Source of the DNA: Hippophae tibetana
Taxonomy: Eukaryota; Streptophyta; Magnoliopsida; Rosales; Elaeagnaceae
Direction of reading: 5' to 3'
Assembly: GCA_037013495.1 (NCBI GenBank)
Contig: CM072811.1
Coordinates: 49,629,952-49,693,951 of the forward strand
DNA length: 64,000 nucleotides
Shown here: one piece after another, positions 21,342-34,300 of the stretch
How positions within the stretch are numbered: the stretch's first letter is position 1
Layout of the letters: every line of letters begins with the position of its first letter
Program-made: the position numbers and the translations under genes
The notes under the pieces: model-generated
Seen by the model: the letters and a program-made list of their open reading frames with translations, nothing else
The model's database searches: none
What the model was told of the DNA's origin: nothing

Positions 21342-23325
21342 TGATAAATGTATTTCATATAATTATTTTCACTTATTTTATTAATTAAAATTGCTACGTT
21401 CTTAATGTTTTTAGTTAATTTTCGATAAATAAATTAGTATTTACTATTTTTTATATTTTTTTATGAAAATTAAATAATTTGTATCGAAAACGTACTTAAT
21501 TACAAATTTGTGTCCAAAATATAATTTCAAATAAAAGAGTGTTTAATTCCAATTTATAAAAGTCAAAAATATAATTTAAATTTAAATCGGGCTTAATTTT
21601 AATTATTAAAAGTTTAAAAAATTAATTTAAATTAGAAAAGGGCTAAATTGTAATTAAAGAAAGTTGAAAATGTAATTTGAAATAAATTTGTGGGTCAAAA
21701 TGCAATTAAGAAAGTTTAATTTTCTGCGCAGGTGAGAAGAACCACGCGCCATAAACAACGCGCGAAACGTGGAATGTCCGATCAAAGAAGAAACGACTAA
21801 GATTCGCGCGTCCAGATCACGCCCGACCAAATCGCGTGTGTGCAGAATCTGTTTCACGCGGCTCGGCGCTTGAGTGGGGCTCACCTGCCGCACAAGCCGG
21901 CGTGCGGTGGGACCCACGTGTCTGACGTGTCCAGCCACTGTCCCCCACTTACGCACGCCTCTGATCCCGTGTGCTGATCTCTGCGTGCAACCGAATTTTC
22001 AGCGAATCAGAAGCTGCCACGTGTTCGCCTGAATCTTTTCCTCGAATCAGAAAATGCCACGTGTCCCACTAAAATTTTAAGCCAATCATGTTATGACACG
22101 TGGCATGTTATGATGAGCACGAAAGCGTAGGATCACGCCTGTGTGTAGCCGTTGTCTCCCGTGCTCTGATGTCTCCTACGTCCGTTTCCCACAGCCAATC
22201 AGAAGCTGTCACGTGTTCGCATTAATTCATTTCAGCGAATGAGACGCTAACACGTGGCATGCATAATGAATTAAAAAAATGCAGAATCGGCGCCCTGTCT
22301 CACGCATGATTTAATTAATATTTTCGATATCAAATTTCGATACGCGTGATTTTATTTTTCAATACAAAATTATTACGCGTTTTTATATAAAAAAAAATGT
22401 AATATTTTAGATGTATTATTTTTAGCTATAAATAGGAGATAAGATGATAGTTTTAAAAAGTTTTGGAGTTTTGGGTAGAGTTTAGTTTTCTTGTGTTGCT
22501 CGGTTTTGGATGGCAGAACACGCAGAAGCCATTTTTTAGCTTTTGTTGTGTTCTACGTGTGCCAAATATTTGTTTTAATTAATGTTTTAATTTTTTATCT
22601 TCTTCATCTTATTTTTCTATATCTGTTATAATTTTTATTTTTATTTTATGAAGTAATTTAATTTTTCTAGGGTTGCATTTTATCTTAATTTATGAAGCTT
22701 TTATTTTAATTATTTTTGATAGATTTATAAGACGTTCGATTTGTTCGTTTTATTTTGTGCTTAATGCTTTTTTATTATTTACGAATCTTATCAAAACGAT
22801 CCGTGGCACATAAATAAACTTAGAAGAGGCATTTGTGTGTATATTGCTCGTAAATAGAATGACATGTATGATGAAGGATAGGAATATACCCTAATTGTAT
22901 GTGTGGCCATTTGAAAACTTAGAACGTAATGAATCTCGGTGAATTTAATTCTCATAGAAATATAGTGAATTAATTTAACGAGGTGTGTTTGTACGGAGCT
23001 CGGAAGAGATGTATGAATAAAATTAGAAGTTTTCGGTTGACAAATTAAATGTACTAAAAAATATAAATCAAAAGAAAATAAAATGATTTAAGTTGATTAA
23101 TTTGGTGAAAAATTGCAATCCTAGTTTTCTTTTATTTTGTTTTTAAACTCTTTTCTTAAATTTGTGACAATCAACGATCGTTTTGAATAAAATCAGAGAG
23201 AGATAATTTTAGTACTCAACAAACTATAGTAACAAATCTCCGTGGGAACGATAACGTACTTATCAAATTTATTACTTGTGACCGTGTATGGTTGCACGTT
23301 TTTGTGTGTTGTAAAACGCACAACA
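21342..23325 (+). mobile_element. Solo LTR of about 2 kb, Ty3-type
   Basis: It begins TGATAAATGT and ends CGCACAACA, flanked by gtaat (21337-21341) and gtact (23326-23330), a 5-bp target duplication with one mismatch. Architecture: AT-rich lead, GC-rich U3 at about 21720-22320, TATA box CTATAAATAG at 22426-22434, and near the right end the phrase aatctccgtgggaacgataa followed by tacttatc. That phrase is characteristic of LTR ends in plant Ty3 elements. No internal coding sequence was found. It starts with the same TGATAA as the solo LTR at 1397-3015, but the U3 sequences differ. Confidence 0.72.
21915..22434 (+). promoter_or_regulatory. G-box array upstream of an LTR TATA box
   Basis: CACGTG occurs six times: 21915, 22018, 22058, 22097, 22210 and 22251. 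Most copies sit 9-17 bases after a gaatcaga or ccaatca box, so a CCAAT-like plus G-box module repeats with spacing close to 40 bases. The array precedes CTATAAATAG (22426-22434). G-boxes bind bZIP and bHLH factors; ABA or stress response is inference. Confidence 0.6.
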
Positions 23326-23329
23326 GTAC

Positions 23330-24049
23330 TTAATGATGCTAAGTAATTAGATGGTATAGACCTATAATGAGATGAACTAAACTAATCTCAAGTGTTTGAT
23401 TTCATGCTTATAGCCTCAAGGTAAATCATAGATAAATACTATAAACCTACATAGTGTAAGAAGAATTGTATATAAAAATTTAGAAGTGCAGTAAGCAGAG
23501 AAATGAGCACTCAATTTCCCTGAAAATAGAAAAATGAAGCCTTAGGATAACCTCAATAGAAGAGTGTGATGAAAGAATCACAAGAGTTGTGAACAATATT
23601 GTAAAAACAAGAGAAAAATGGATCGTAAGTTTGTACATCATTGCACACATTTTCCACCACCGCAACATGTATTAATTTGGTCCGCATTTCAATTACAATC
23701 TAATACTCGCATCGCAACACACATTATTCATCATCATGACCCGCATTATTCTAATTGTCTCCAATTTTCTTTGTATTTTACTCCATACATCTTGATTGGT
23801 ACATATGTAAGACTTATATATGTTTTTTTTAATTCTCCAAAGTTACAATCGAGAATACTTTTAAGTATGATTTTTCATATGATAATCTTTTTAATCAATA
23901 TACTTTAATATCCAAAAAATAATAAGTCATATATGTGATTTTGAAAACATATATTTGTTAAAATAATCATAAAATTATATAAATATAAATTTATTTTTGA
24001 TATTAAAGTTCGAATAAATCACGTGATATTTAATGCTTTTAAGCACTTA
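23330..24049. other. Intergenic; no supported gene
   Basis: Two overlapping open frames near 23480-23908, one on each strand, lack any family resemblance and are treated as chance. The rest is AT-rich filler. Confidence 0.45.
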
Positions 24050-25905
24050 TTAAGTTACTCAAATTTAACAATTGGTACCCTTTTTTCACTCATGTTCTTA
24101 AAGGATTTCATTTCATTATCACAATCCATCAATTGGTTTCAACATTGTAAAATTACAAATAATAACCCCATTTAATTAATAACAATTTTGTCATTATTTT
24201 TTTTAGTTTTTTTCTTCCTTCTTATTTTCACATCCTTTCTTATTCTTCTTCCCATTTTTTTCATTTAAGTTTTTTACTTCTTCTTTTTTCCTTTTTCTTC
24301 TTCCCCTTCCTTAATCTTTTTCATTATTATTATTTTTTCTTTCTTTCTTTTTCTTCATTTCCATGTTTTCTTCTTCTTCCCCGGTTTAGTTTTTGTTATT
24401 TTAATCAAACTCTTGTTTACGAGTATTACGAATCAACTTCATTTGTTTTGATATGTCTTTTATTATTATTTATGTTTTACTAGATAATATTTTAACTTAC
24501 ATAATTGTTACTAAAGTTATTGATTTTTATACTAAATCAAATCTTTTATAATTGTCATGATTGATGAAAAGATATTTTCTTTAATTCCCTTGATTATTTT
24601 TAGAGAAAATTTGACAAAATAGGCGTAAATAATATTATTTTGAACAATTATTTATTATTGGATTTAAGTTTGTATAAACTCAAAATTAGTGTATTAAAAC
24701 ATAATAGTAGAAATGGATATTGTTTCGGATTATTTAGCGGTTAAATAATATGATCATGTTTGGTGGTGGATAGTAATAGAAATAGTAATTAATCACTACT
24801 ATAAAAAATTAAAGTTGGTTAAAAATCAACTTTAAATTGGTTTAAAGTCGGTTCACGCGGTGAATTACTTTTAAATTTTTTATTTTTTTTTACAAAATTT
24901 ACTCATTTTTTATTATATTCAAATTAAAACCTGTATTCGATCACTAAATAATAGCATAAAAAAATCAGTTTAACAAAAAGTTTAAATAATACAAATAATT
25001 GAAAAATAAAATATTAATTAATAGCAGAAAAATTATCATGGTGTTGTTCATCATATTCTTATTCTCATATTATAATACAAATCTACATATATAATACAAA
25101 AATCTATACATATAAATAATAACACATAATAACAGAAATACAAAAATTTATACACATAAATAATAACACATAATAATAGAAAAAATATGAATAATAAGTG
25201 CGTAGGATTAATAGAAATACTTACAAGAGTAAATGAAGAAAATGAAGAAAAAATCGTGTTTTGTAAGTGAGAAATGAGTATAATTTTTTTTGAGTATTTT
25301 GCTAAAAAAATAGAGGATCTAAAAGATTAGTTAGAGAGGAAGAAAATTTACTAACCGACGCAGGAATTGGTGGTCGTAGGTAGCCAAAAAATGAGAAAAA
25401 GTGGAGGAGAAGTGAAAGAGGTTTTGGGTTTTTGATAGTTATACAACGCTTGGAATAGTTTCTGTCTGGGGAAGAAAGAAGAGAAAAAAATCCATGTGTG
25501 TAGTGTCGGTTGACGTGTCAAACCGACGCTACACATGAACGTAGCATCAGTTCTAAGTGTCAACCGACGCTACACTACATCCTACGTGGATAGCATACGT
25601 TCTACACCGAACCGACTTTACATATCGACTTAAATACCTTTTTGTAGTAATGAATAAATTTTGATTTTGTCTTTGAAAGAAGAAGAAATAAAGGGACAAA
25701 CGAAAAAGAAGGAAAAAAACTAAAAATTTGGAGAAGAATGAAAGAAAAAAACTAAAAAACTTAATGAAAAAATTACCTTTGATTAAATAAGATTACTATT
25801 TTAATTTTTCAATATCGTAACCAATTGATTGATTATGGTACTAAATAGAATCCTTTGAGACCATGAATAGAAAAAGGTATTAATTTCTAAACTTAAATAA
25901 CCATG
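24050..25905. mobile_element. Long-inverted-repeat element (possible MULE/foldback)
   Basis: The left arm (about 24050-24360) and the reverse complement of the right arm (about 25905-25660) share a series of blocks in the same order: cttattaagttactcaaa-like, attggtaccctttttt/aataccttttt, aaaggatt, atcaattggtt, catttaatt/atttaatcaa, then pyrimidine-rich tttttagtttttttctt. The arms are a few hundred bases long and imperfect, enclosing about 1.3 kb. The ends are not precisely defined and no coding sequence remains inside. A CACTA-type element sits beside the right arm and was probably inserted later. Confidence 0.5.
24795..25649. mobile_element. Non-autonomous CACTA-type DNA transposon
   Basis: It begins CACTACTATAAAAAA and ends ccTTTTTGTAGTA, nearly inverted termini; the last base differs from the expected TAGTG. 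Subterminal repeats on the right (accgacgctaca twice at about 25530-25575, with accgactttac and tgtcggttgacg) and on the left (agttggttaaaa, aagtcggttca) fit CACTA elements. Length is about 855 bases. The minus-strand open frame at 25351-25563 is not convincing as transposase. Confidence 0.7.
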
Positions 25906-25909
25906 TGGT

Positions 25910-28510
25910 ACCCCACCTATTGTTCGTCACTAGATTTACTACAGCTCCAATGGGATTTTTACTTTTGAACACACTAATAAATCCCATGTGCTTTGCACGT
26001 GATTTTTTATACTTTTTAAATTATATGATACAATTATAAATAAATAAATAAATTTTGAGTTAATTATTTAAAGTTTTAAAACGGATCAAATAGACCTAAA
26101 AGGATGAATATGTTATTTTTAATTTTATAAAATTATAATTTCATAATTTAATTACAATGGTCACATATTCAATCAAAGTATAATAAAGTGTAGAGATTAA
26201 AAATAACATACTTAAGTCACAATCATAACATAAGAGTAAAATTATTGATCTATTGGGCCACCTAATTTTTCATTATAAAAATCAAATATTTTAGTACAAA
26301 TTCGACCTTATATAATCATCTCTAGGATAATACCAAATGTACTTAACTTACTAACATCTGTTATATTTTCATAATTTTCAATATTAATATGAGCTGATTT
26401 AGATCAATGTTTTAATTAGCTCATCACCAATTAGACACATCCATATAACAACTTAAAAAAATTAGCATAGAAACACAAATGTTTACGTGTATTCTAGATG
26501 AATTTCAATAATAAATAAAACCTAAGCTAATAGATTCAACAAATAAATCAATTAATAAAAATCTATTTCAATCTTAAAACAGAGAATTAAGAACAATATC
26601 AATGAATATAATTTCTAATCTAAATTATCAATTCAATAAAGCATGATACACATGCTAAGAATTGATGCAAGTAGTAGAGAATTCTAAGGAGAAGAAACTA
26701 CATCATCGTAAAAAAATGAATAATAATTATGAAATTTGTGGGAAATAAAAGTATATTTTTTGTGTGCTTGTGAGTTATGTGGTGTGTGAAAACAATGAGT
26801 AAAGAGTTTTATTTATAGAAAAAATTAAAATCATCTTAAGTCATTATTAAATAACATTTATGCTCTAAATATGATTATTATACACATTAATGGATAAAAA
26901 AATTATTTAAAAAAGAGTTTTTTTAAAGTAGTTTAATTGAGATTTTAGTCTATCTTTTAGCCTATTTATTAAGCTATAGTTTATCCTATATTTTAACCTA
27001 TAATTTAGGTTAAATCTTAATCTGATAAGTATTATTTTATACATATTTTTATATATCTATTTCTTTATATTTATATAATTTTTATTATTATAAAGAACCA
27101 AACTTATTTACATTGTATTTATTGAAAAAATATTAATTTTCTATATTTTCAATATTTTTTGAGATTTTTAGAAAAAAATTATGATTTTTATTTGACAAGT
27201 GTATTAACTTAGAAAAGAAATGGATGTGTTTCACAACTTATCTTATTCTTTTAATCATAGTAACTTAATTATCTTATCATTTTAACTATCCTAACTTGTC
27301 TTATCATTTTGACACATGATATAAACTAATTCTATCTCCATCAAAATACCAACAATTTTACTTTTATTTAGATTTAATTTTATCTTTTATAAATATAAAA
27401 TAACACCCATAAAATATAATTAGTATAAGAATTTAAAGATTTAGGTACATAATTTATAGAATTAGATTTGAGGCAAGAACTAAGAACAAGATTCAAGTAG
27501 ACAATCAAAGAAATTAAATATCAAAATTATAAACAAATATCCTAAGTTTTCTTCTTCTATTTCTTTTATTGTTATCACGAATAATATTTTGAATTTATTA
27601 TTTTCCATGAATAACTAATTTTATAATTGATTGTTGGTGATTTTAAAGTCCTAAATATATATTACAATATTTTATTCAATTATTCTTTTTAATTATGTAT
27701 TCATTCTCAATTTTAATATTTATATTAATTTTATTGATTATTCAAGTGTAGAATTGAATAATGATAATAATTTAATATTAATTAATTTAGTTGATTAGGT
27801 ATGTAATCCTTGATCAATTTAAATAACTAATAATAAATTGATTGCAATGAGAACTAATACTAAAGATAATTAAATCGAGTTTGTGTGTCAACCTTGATCC
27901 AATTTGATTCTTAAAATTGAATACTTATGACAGATTAAATTTAGAGAGCTTATTCTAGGTTATTTATTAGAAAGACTTTGAATTAAGAGCTTGATTAATT
28001 CAACGAATAGATAAGAAGATGTCGAAACTTTCGAGCTTGTGAATTTTTTTAAGTTGATATAACTAATGAATAGGATATTAGGATATACTTTTGTTGATTT
28101 GCAATACATGCTTGTGGCATCAGTCGTTCTTTTATTCAATTATTTATCGTAATTTTGAGATCTTATTTTTATTTTAATAATATTTAGTTAATAGATTTAA
28201 TTTTCATTTTACAAAATCAAACCCCTTATTTTAATAAATAGGAATTAGTTTATAAAATTAATGTTGTACAAAAGAGATCCTTACTTACTATATACTAAAT
28301 TACGATATTTTAAATAATTTAAAATAAGGTTTAAATTGACTGTTAATCTTATCTCATATATTAGTCTATAATTTAGGTTAAATCTAATCTTCTATTTTAT
28401 GACATATTTTAAAAACATTGAAGAACATAAAAAAAAGGATATATAGTAATTTCATAAATTGATTCAAGTTTAAATAAATATTTTAAAAGAAAAAATTAGA
28501 GTTCGATCGA
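25910..28510. other. Intergenic; possible old LTR remnants
   Basis: There are no genes. 26340-26830 has a minus-strand ctataaataaaactc box and LTR-like composition, and 27480-28160 also resembles decayed LTR sequence, but neither has supported ends. Confidence 0.35.
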
Positions 28511-29959
28511 TCGACTAATGATAAATAAATAAAAAATATGATATATGAAAATAAACTTCTTAAATATTTATATTAATTTGTTGATAAAATTGAAAATAAA
28601 ATATAAATAGCAAGTTATATCATTATTTTAAATTAATATAAGATAATTTTTATTTAAAATTATTTGAAGTATAATTTAAATATATATATTCCAATTAGAA
28701 TAGTGTTGTAAAAAATACAAATACTAGTGTATTAGGAATGTTACTGTCCTATCTGATTACTTATCAGATTTACCAAACAGGCTCCTTAAATGTTAACAAA
28801 GAAGTGGTAGGAGTATGACTACTACTTATGTTTCCTTCTTAAACCATGCCTCTACAATTTCGTGAGACGATCGATTCCTTCGCATTTTTTAGTAAAATAA
28901 TAATAATGAACCCATTTTTTTCCTCCCTTTTTTTCTTTGTTATATTTATAATATACTTTTTAACAAAAAAGTAAATCGTTATAATTTATCTTTTTTAAAT
29001 TTATTCCACGACAGCTAATTTTTTTAATTTATTGCGAAAATATTATGACTCAAATGTATTTACTTTTTTTTATAATAATAATAATGTATTTCCAATTTTG
29101 TTACGAATTAGAATTCTTTATTTATTTTAAGGATTTATAACAAGCTCCAATTGTAAAAATTGATTTATGGTTGAGTTTTGAAAAAAATTAGATATAATCG
29201 TAAACATTATTAAATTCTTCTAATTTTGAAACAAAAAATCCAATAAGTTAAAGAAAAATAAAAAAAGAAATATGAAAATAAAATTCTTAAATATTTACAT
29301 TAATTTTTTGATAAAATTTAAAATAAAATATAAATAGCAAGTTATATCATTATTTTAAAATATAAGACAATTTTTATTTAAAATTATTTGAAATATAATT
29401 TAAATATATATATTCCAATTCAAATAGTGTTGTAAAAGGTAAAAAACTCTATATACTATCCGATTACTTATCAGATTAACCAAACAGTCCCCTTTAAGCG
29501 TTAACAAACAAGTGGTAGGAGTAGGACCACTGCTTATGTTTCCTTCTTAAATCATGTCTCTACAATTTTGTGAGGCGAATTCCTTCGCATTTTCCAATAA
29601 AATAATAATAATAATAATATTAACCTCATTTTCTCCTCCCTTTTTTCTCTGTTATATTTATAATATATATTTTTTAACAAATTTATTTGAGTGTGAAACA
29701 AAATAAAAAGGGAATCGTTATAATTTCTCCTTTTAAAATTAATTTTCATGCCACCTAAATTTTTTAATTTATTGTCAAAATAGGATGACTTAAATGTATT
29801 TCTTTTTTTTAAGTATTTTATATAATAATAATAATGTATTTCCTATTTTGTTACGAATTAGGATTTTTTTATTTATTTTAATAAATAAATAAATTGATTT
29901 TAAAAATTTATAATGAGTTACATTTGTAAAAATGAATTTGTGATTGTTGTATCAAAATA

Positions 29960-30052
29960 TGAGTTTTGAAGAGAAATAAGAAGACACGTGAGAGAGGAGA
30001 AAGTATTCCATTGAGTGAAAGCATTATGACTTGTATGAAGAAATAAGATTGA
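29960..30052 (+). pseudogene. Dead copy of kinase exon 1 start
   Basis: Starting gagttttgaag, this stretch aligns base by base with 31352-31440 of the real gene; shared runs include gaggagaaagtatt and tgtatgaagaaata. The start codon is lost (acatgg became acacgtg), and further changes shift the frame. The match ends near the start of the glycine-rich loop, after which sequence like the next repeat unit begins. It is part of the second promoter copy. Confidence 0.82.
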
Positions 30053-30474
30053 CAAATATTTTATATATAAAAATAATTAATACTTATATACTTTACAATT
30101 AAAACAAAATTAGATATGATGATAAATATTATTAAAGTTTTGGAATTTAAAAAAAATCAAATAAGTTAAAGAAAAGTATAGAAATAAATATGATACATGA
30201 AAATAAACTTCTTAAACGCTTATATTAATTTTTTGATAAAATTTAAAATAAAATATAAATAGTAAGTTATATCATTATTTTAAAATATAAGAAAAACTTT
30301 ATTTAAAATTATTTGAAGTATAATTTAAATATATATATATATATATATATTCCAATTAAAATAGTGTTGTAAAAAATATAAACATTATGTCATATCCGAT
30401 TACTTATCAGATTAACCAAACAGATCCCTTAAGCGTTAACAAACAAGAGGTAATGTTTTCTTCTTAAACCATAT

Positions 30475-30991
30475 CTTACGTACCTATTATTAATAAAATA
30501 ATAATTATTGTATATATTTTTTCAATAAAATAATAAATTAATTATTATTATATATTTCACTAAAGTAATAAATTAATTAAATTTTTATTAAAATAATATA
30601 TTAATTAATTATTTATTTTAAGAATATTTTTCGTACCTTTATATAAAAACTTAACGTTAATTTTTCATCAAAGAACTTTATTTTCTTTTATAATTTTGAA
30701 CATTGGGTTGGACTCATTTTATTTGGATCTGAATGGCTACAATATTGTTATCGGCCCATGACTCATCATTTAACTATAAATAGAGATTGAAAAAAGGAAA
30801 AATAACACAGAAAACGAAAGCAACTAGTTTCCTTCTCGTCACGACTCACCAGCCCTAGAACTGTTTTACGCAGAGTCCTCCACTGTCCTCCTTCAAGGTA
30901 GAGCTGTTTAACCGAGTCCATCGAGTCAACTCACAAAAACCCCGAAACAATGTTGGACGTTGTACAGTACCGTCTGGAGCGCATGGTGTGA
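30475..30991 (+). pseudogene. Captured 5' end of a UTP6-like gene
   Basis: This block interrupts the third promoter copy. It contains its own promoter-like parts: GGCCCA at 30753-30758, a site common in ribosome-biogenesis gene promoters, and CTATAAATAG at 30774-30783. A GC-richer leader follows, then ATG at 30950 opening MLDVVQYRLERMV before a TGA at 30989-30991. Those residues closely resemble the start of plant UTP6, the U3 snoRNP-associated protein (recalled as beginning MADVVQYRLERMVDEL). The right junction falls in tgtgag, which is also present in the other promoter copies (microhomology). It cannot make UTP6. Confidence 0.55.
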
Positions 30992-31376
30992 GGGGGTCCG
31001 ATTCCTTCACACTTTCTAATAATAATAATAATTAATTCATTTTTTCCTTTTTTCCTTTTTTTTATTTGTTACATATATAATATACTTTTTAATAAATATA
31101 CTTGAGTTTCAAATAAAATAAAATAAAATAATCGCTATAATTTCTCTGACAGTTAAAACTTTTTATTTATTACCAAAATATGACGACTAAAATTTATTTC
31201 CTTATTTTTTTATATAATAATAATAATGTATTTCCTATTTTGTTAAGAATTAGGATTCTTTATTTATTTTAATAAATAAATTAATTAATTTTAAGGATTT
31301 CTAATGATTTGCATTTGTAAAAATTGATTTGTGATTATTGTAGAAAAAAGTGAGTTTTGAAGAAAAAGAAGAAGAC

Positions 31377-34300
31377 ATGGCAGAAAGGAGAAAGTATCCG
31401 ATCGGACCAGAACATTATGATTTGTATGAAGAAATAGGACAAGGTGCTAGTGCTTCTGTGCACCGTGCTCTTTGTAAGCCTTTCAATGAGGTCGTTGCTA
31501 TCAAAATTCTTGATTTCGAACGTGATAATTGTAATCTGGTACGTATCTAACTATTTATTTTCCCTTCCCTTTTTGTTTTTCTTATTTTGTTAAAATTCAT
31601 TCTTTATATAATTATATTTGTTTTAATTATGTTCATATGATTTTAATTTTAATGGATTTCAATAATCTTAACTTTTCTCATTTAAACAAAATTATATTTG
31701 ATATTGTTCATTGATTTGATGATTAAATCTTCAGTTTATTTTAAAAAAAAATTATAACATTTTAGTTTGAAAAAAATTATTTGTAAGAAGGAAAAATACC
31801 TAGAATTCATCAATAAAATATTTTACCATAATAAAAAAGATGAAGTCGATCCGTGGTGTTCATAGACACTATTTGAATCACTCATGTTTCCTTTTTCATG
31901 ATTTTTCTTGTCAATTAACGCCCACAATTTGTAGTCGATCCGTGGTATTTATTGAAAGAAATAAGGGTTTTTTTTAGGTCTAACAATGAATTAATATTGT
32001 GTTTGATATGATATGAACAGAATAATATATGTAGAGAAGCGCAAACAATGATATTGATAGATCATGCAAACGTACTAAAATCACACTGTTCATTTGTAAG
32101 TGATCACAATTTATGGGTTGTGATGCCATTTATGGCTGGAGGTTCATGTCTCCATATATTAAAGGCAGCATACCCTGATGGTTTCGAGGAAATTGTTATT
32201 GCTACTGTTCTACGTGAGGTTTTGAAAGGCTTAGAGTATCTTCATCATCATGGTCACATTCATCGAGATGTCAAAGTATGTTTTTTTAAATAATAATAGT
32301 AAACATATTTTTTTTATTAAAATGTGATATTCATACGAAATATTCATACGAAATATTCATAATTAGGCTGGGAATGTTCTAATTGATGGGAGAGGTGGGA
32401 TAAAGCTTGGAGATTTTGGCGTATCAGCTTGCCTTTTCGATTCTGGTGATAGACAGCGCATGAGGAATACATTTGTCGGTACACCTTGCTGGTATGTACT
32501 TCTCTTTAATAATATGGATTCGATTCTCATTTATTCTATTTGGATTTATACATAATTAAATATTAAAATTTGATTCAATTGATATGATTTTTTTATTTTA
32601 TTATCATGTATTTAATTTTGAATCTTATTGGTATAATGTTTTATTTATTTAATAAAAAAATATTTAAATTTTATTTTTTTAAATAGAGAGTTAAAAATAC
32701 AATGAAATCGATCGTTGCATCACTTGGTAACTTTATGGGTTAATCCTAAGGATTAATATTTGAAATGTGTAATTCTTTTTCCTTTTATAATCAAAAATAA
32801 TATTTTAATTTCGTAAAAAATAATCTTATTTTCCATCTAATTATTGTTTGATTTATTTCCCTTATTACTGGTTAATCATGCAGAATAACTTTTAGAAATT
32901 GCAATATTTAATATAGTTAAAAATTAAAATGAATAAGTGAAAGTGATGAATTAGCCTATGGTCAATAGATATTTAAATGGGTCAGGAAAGTCAAATACTC
33001 TAAGACAGCTGTCCACCTTGTAGTGGGCAGATTTAGTTAGCCTAGCCCATTTAACAACCTATGCCTTGGGTACCAAGACTTATTATATTTATTAATAACA
33101 TTTTTTTCATGCACATTGAGATATATCTCAAAATCTTAAGTATATATAATTTTCTTGATTCATAGGACGTGTTTCCGATAATAAGGTGATTTAGACGTGA
33201 ATAGATTGGATCGAATTAAATCTATTGTTTAAAAGATTTAATGTAATTTAATTTGTTTTTATCTAAATATTAAATTATAAATTAATTGATATCTATGATT
33301 TAATTTAAATTTTTTTATTTTTAAATTAAAATATTATTTGAAATGATACCTAATATATTTTATATTGATAAATTAAAAAAATAAAACATTATATTAAAAA
33401 AAATTATATTTTATTTTTAAAAACTTTATTACTTATTTATAATAAATATTCTTCAAACTTTTATTTAACTTTTTCATTATAATCATATAAAGTTCAAAAA
33501 ACTTTATTAATTTTATAATAATTTTTTACACTATTATGAAAATTTTATAAAAATTATAAGAGAATTAGTTTTATAAAAATTTAAGAGCAAAATTTTTAAA
33601 AATTCAATGATTATTCATAACGTAATTTTTTTCAAATAAATATTTATAAAAATTATGAAAATATATTAAAAAAATTGTCATAAAATTATAATTTTAAAAA
33701 GATTTAGATTTACATGATCAACAATCGATCCTAATTTGATCATATCTCTTCATAATGTATATTAATTATGATACAATCCAGTAAAAAATTATCTATTTTG
33801 TATGTAATATAAATGTGAGATATAATAAAGTGTTTGAATTGTGTTTGATAGGATGGCACCGGAGGTCATGGAGCAACTACACGGCTACGACTTCAAGTTA
33901 ACTGCTGATTTATTAAGATAATTATTTCTTCTTTTTTTTCTATTAATTTTTTATATTAAGGTTTTTGACTTTTGTTGATGATAACTTGATATAGAGCCGA
34001 TGTATGGTCATTTGGAATAACAGCATTAGAGCTTGCTCATGGCCATGCTCCTTTCTCAAAGTATCCTCCAATGAAGGTATTTCATAAATTTGCACATACA
34101 TTAACAATTAAATTATTTAAATTCTAACACTTGTTAAAATTATCTTAAAAAATAAATAATTTTTTTAATTTTTAAAATAATTATATCATGTGTCATAATA
34201 TAATTGATTTGAGTGCAATAGCATGAGTAAATTTATGTATCCTTAATATTTATAGTGTTATGTATCATAAAATGAGCTAAATAATTAATTCTTTATCAAG

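Larger units (their letters stand above)
28515..31376 (+). repeat. Three diverged tandem copies of the kinase upstream region
   Basis: Copy 1 is about 28515-29264, copy 2 about 29265-30179 and copy 3 about 30180-31376, immediately before the kinase ATG. Shared landmarks in the same order include aaataaaatataaatag, aagttatatcattatttta, tatttaaaattatttgaa, ccgattacttatcagatt, accaaacag, gcgttaacaaacaag, gattccttcgcat and gttacgaattaggat. Copy 2 ends with a dead copy of kinase exon 1, and copy 3 has an inserted gene piece at 30475-30991. Copy 1 lacks the exon part. The exact unit edges are approximate. Confidence 0.8.

Noticed and set aside
21654-21956. A 100-residue minus-strand open frame
   Set aside because: Located in the GC-rich U3 of the solo LTR, with low-complexity basic composition and no motif.
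23480-23908. Open frames on both strands between the solo LTR and the inverted-repeat element
   Set aside because: No family resemblance, no promoter or splice context, and overlapping frames on both strands suggest chance.
25351-25563. Minus-strand frame inside the CACTA-type element as a transposase remnant
   Set aside because: It overlaps subterminal repeats and shows no transposase motif.
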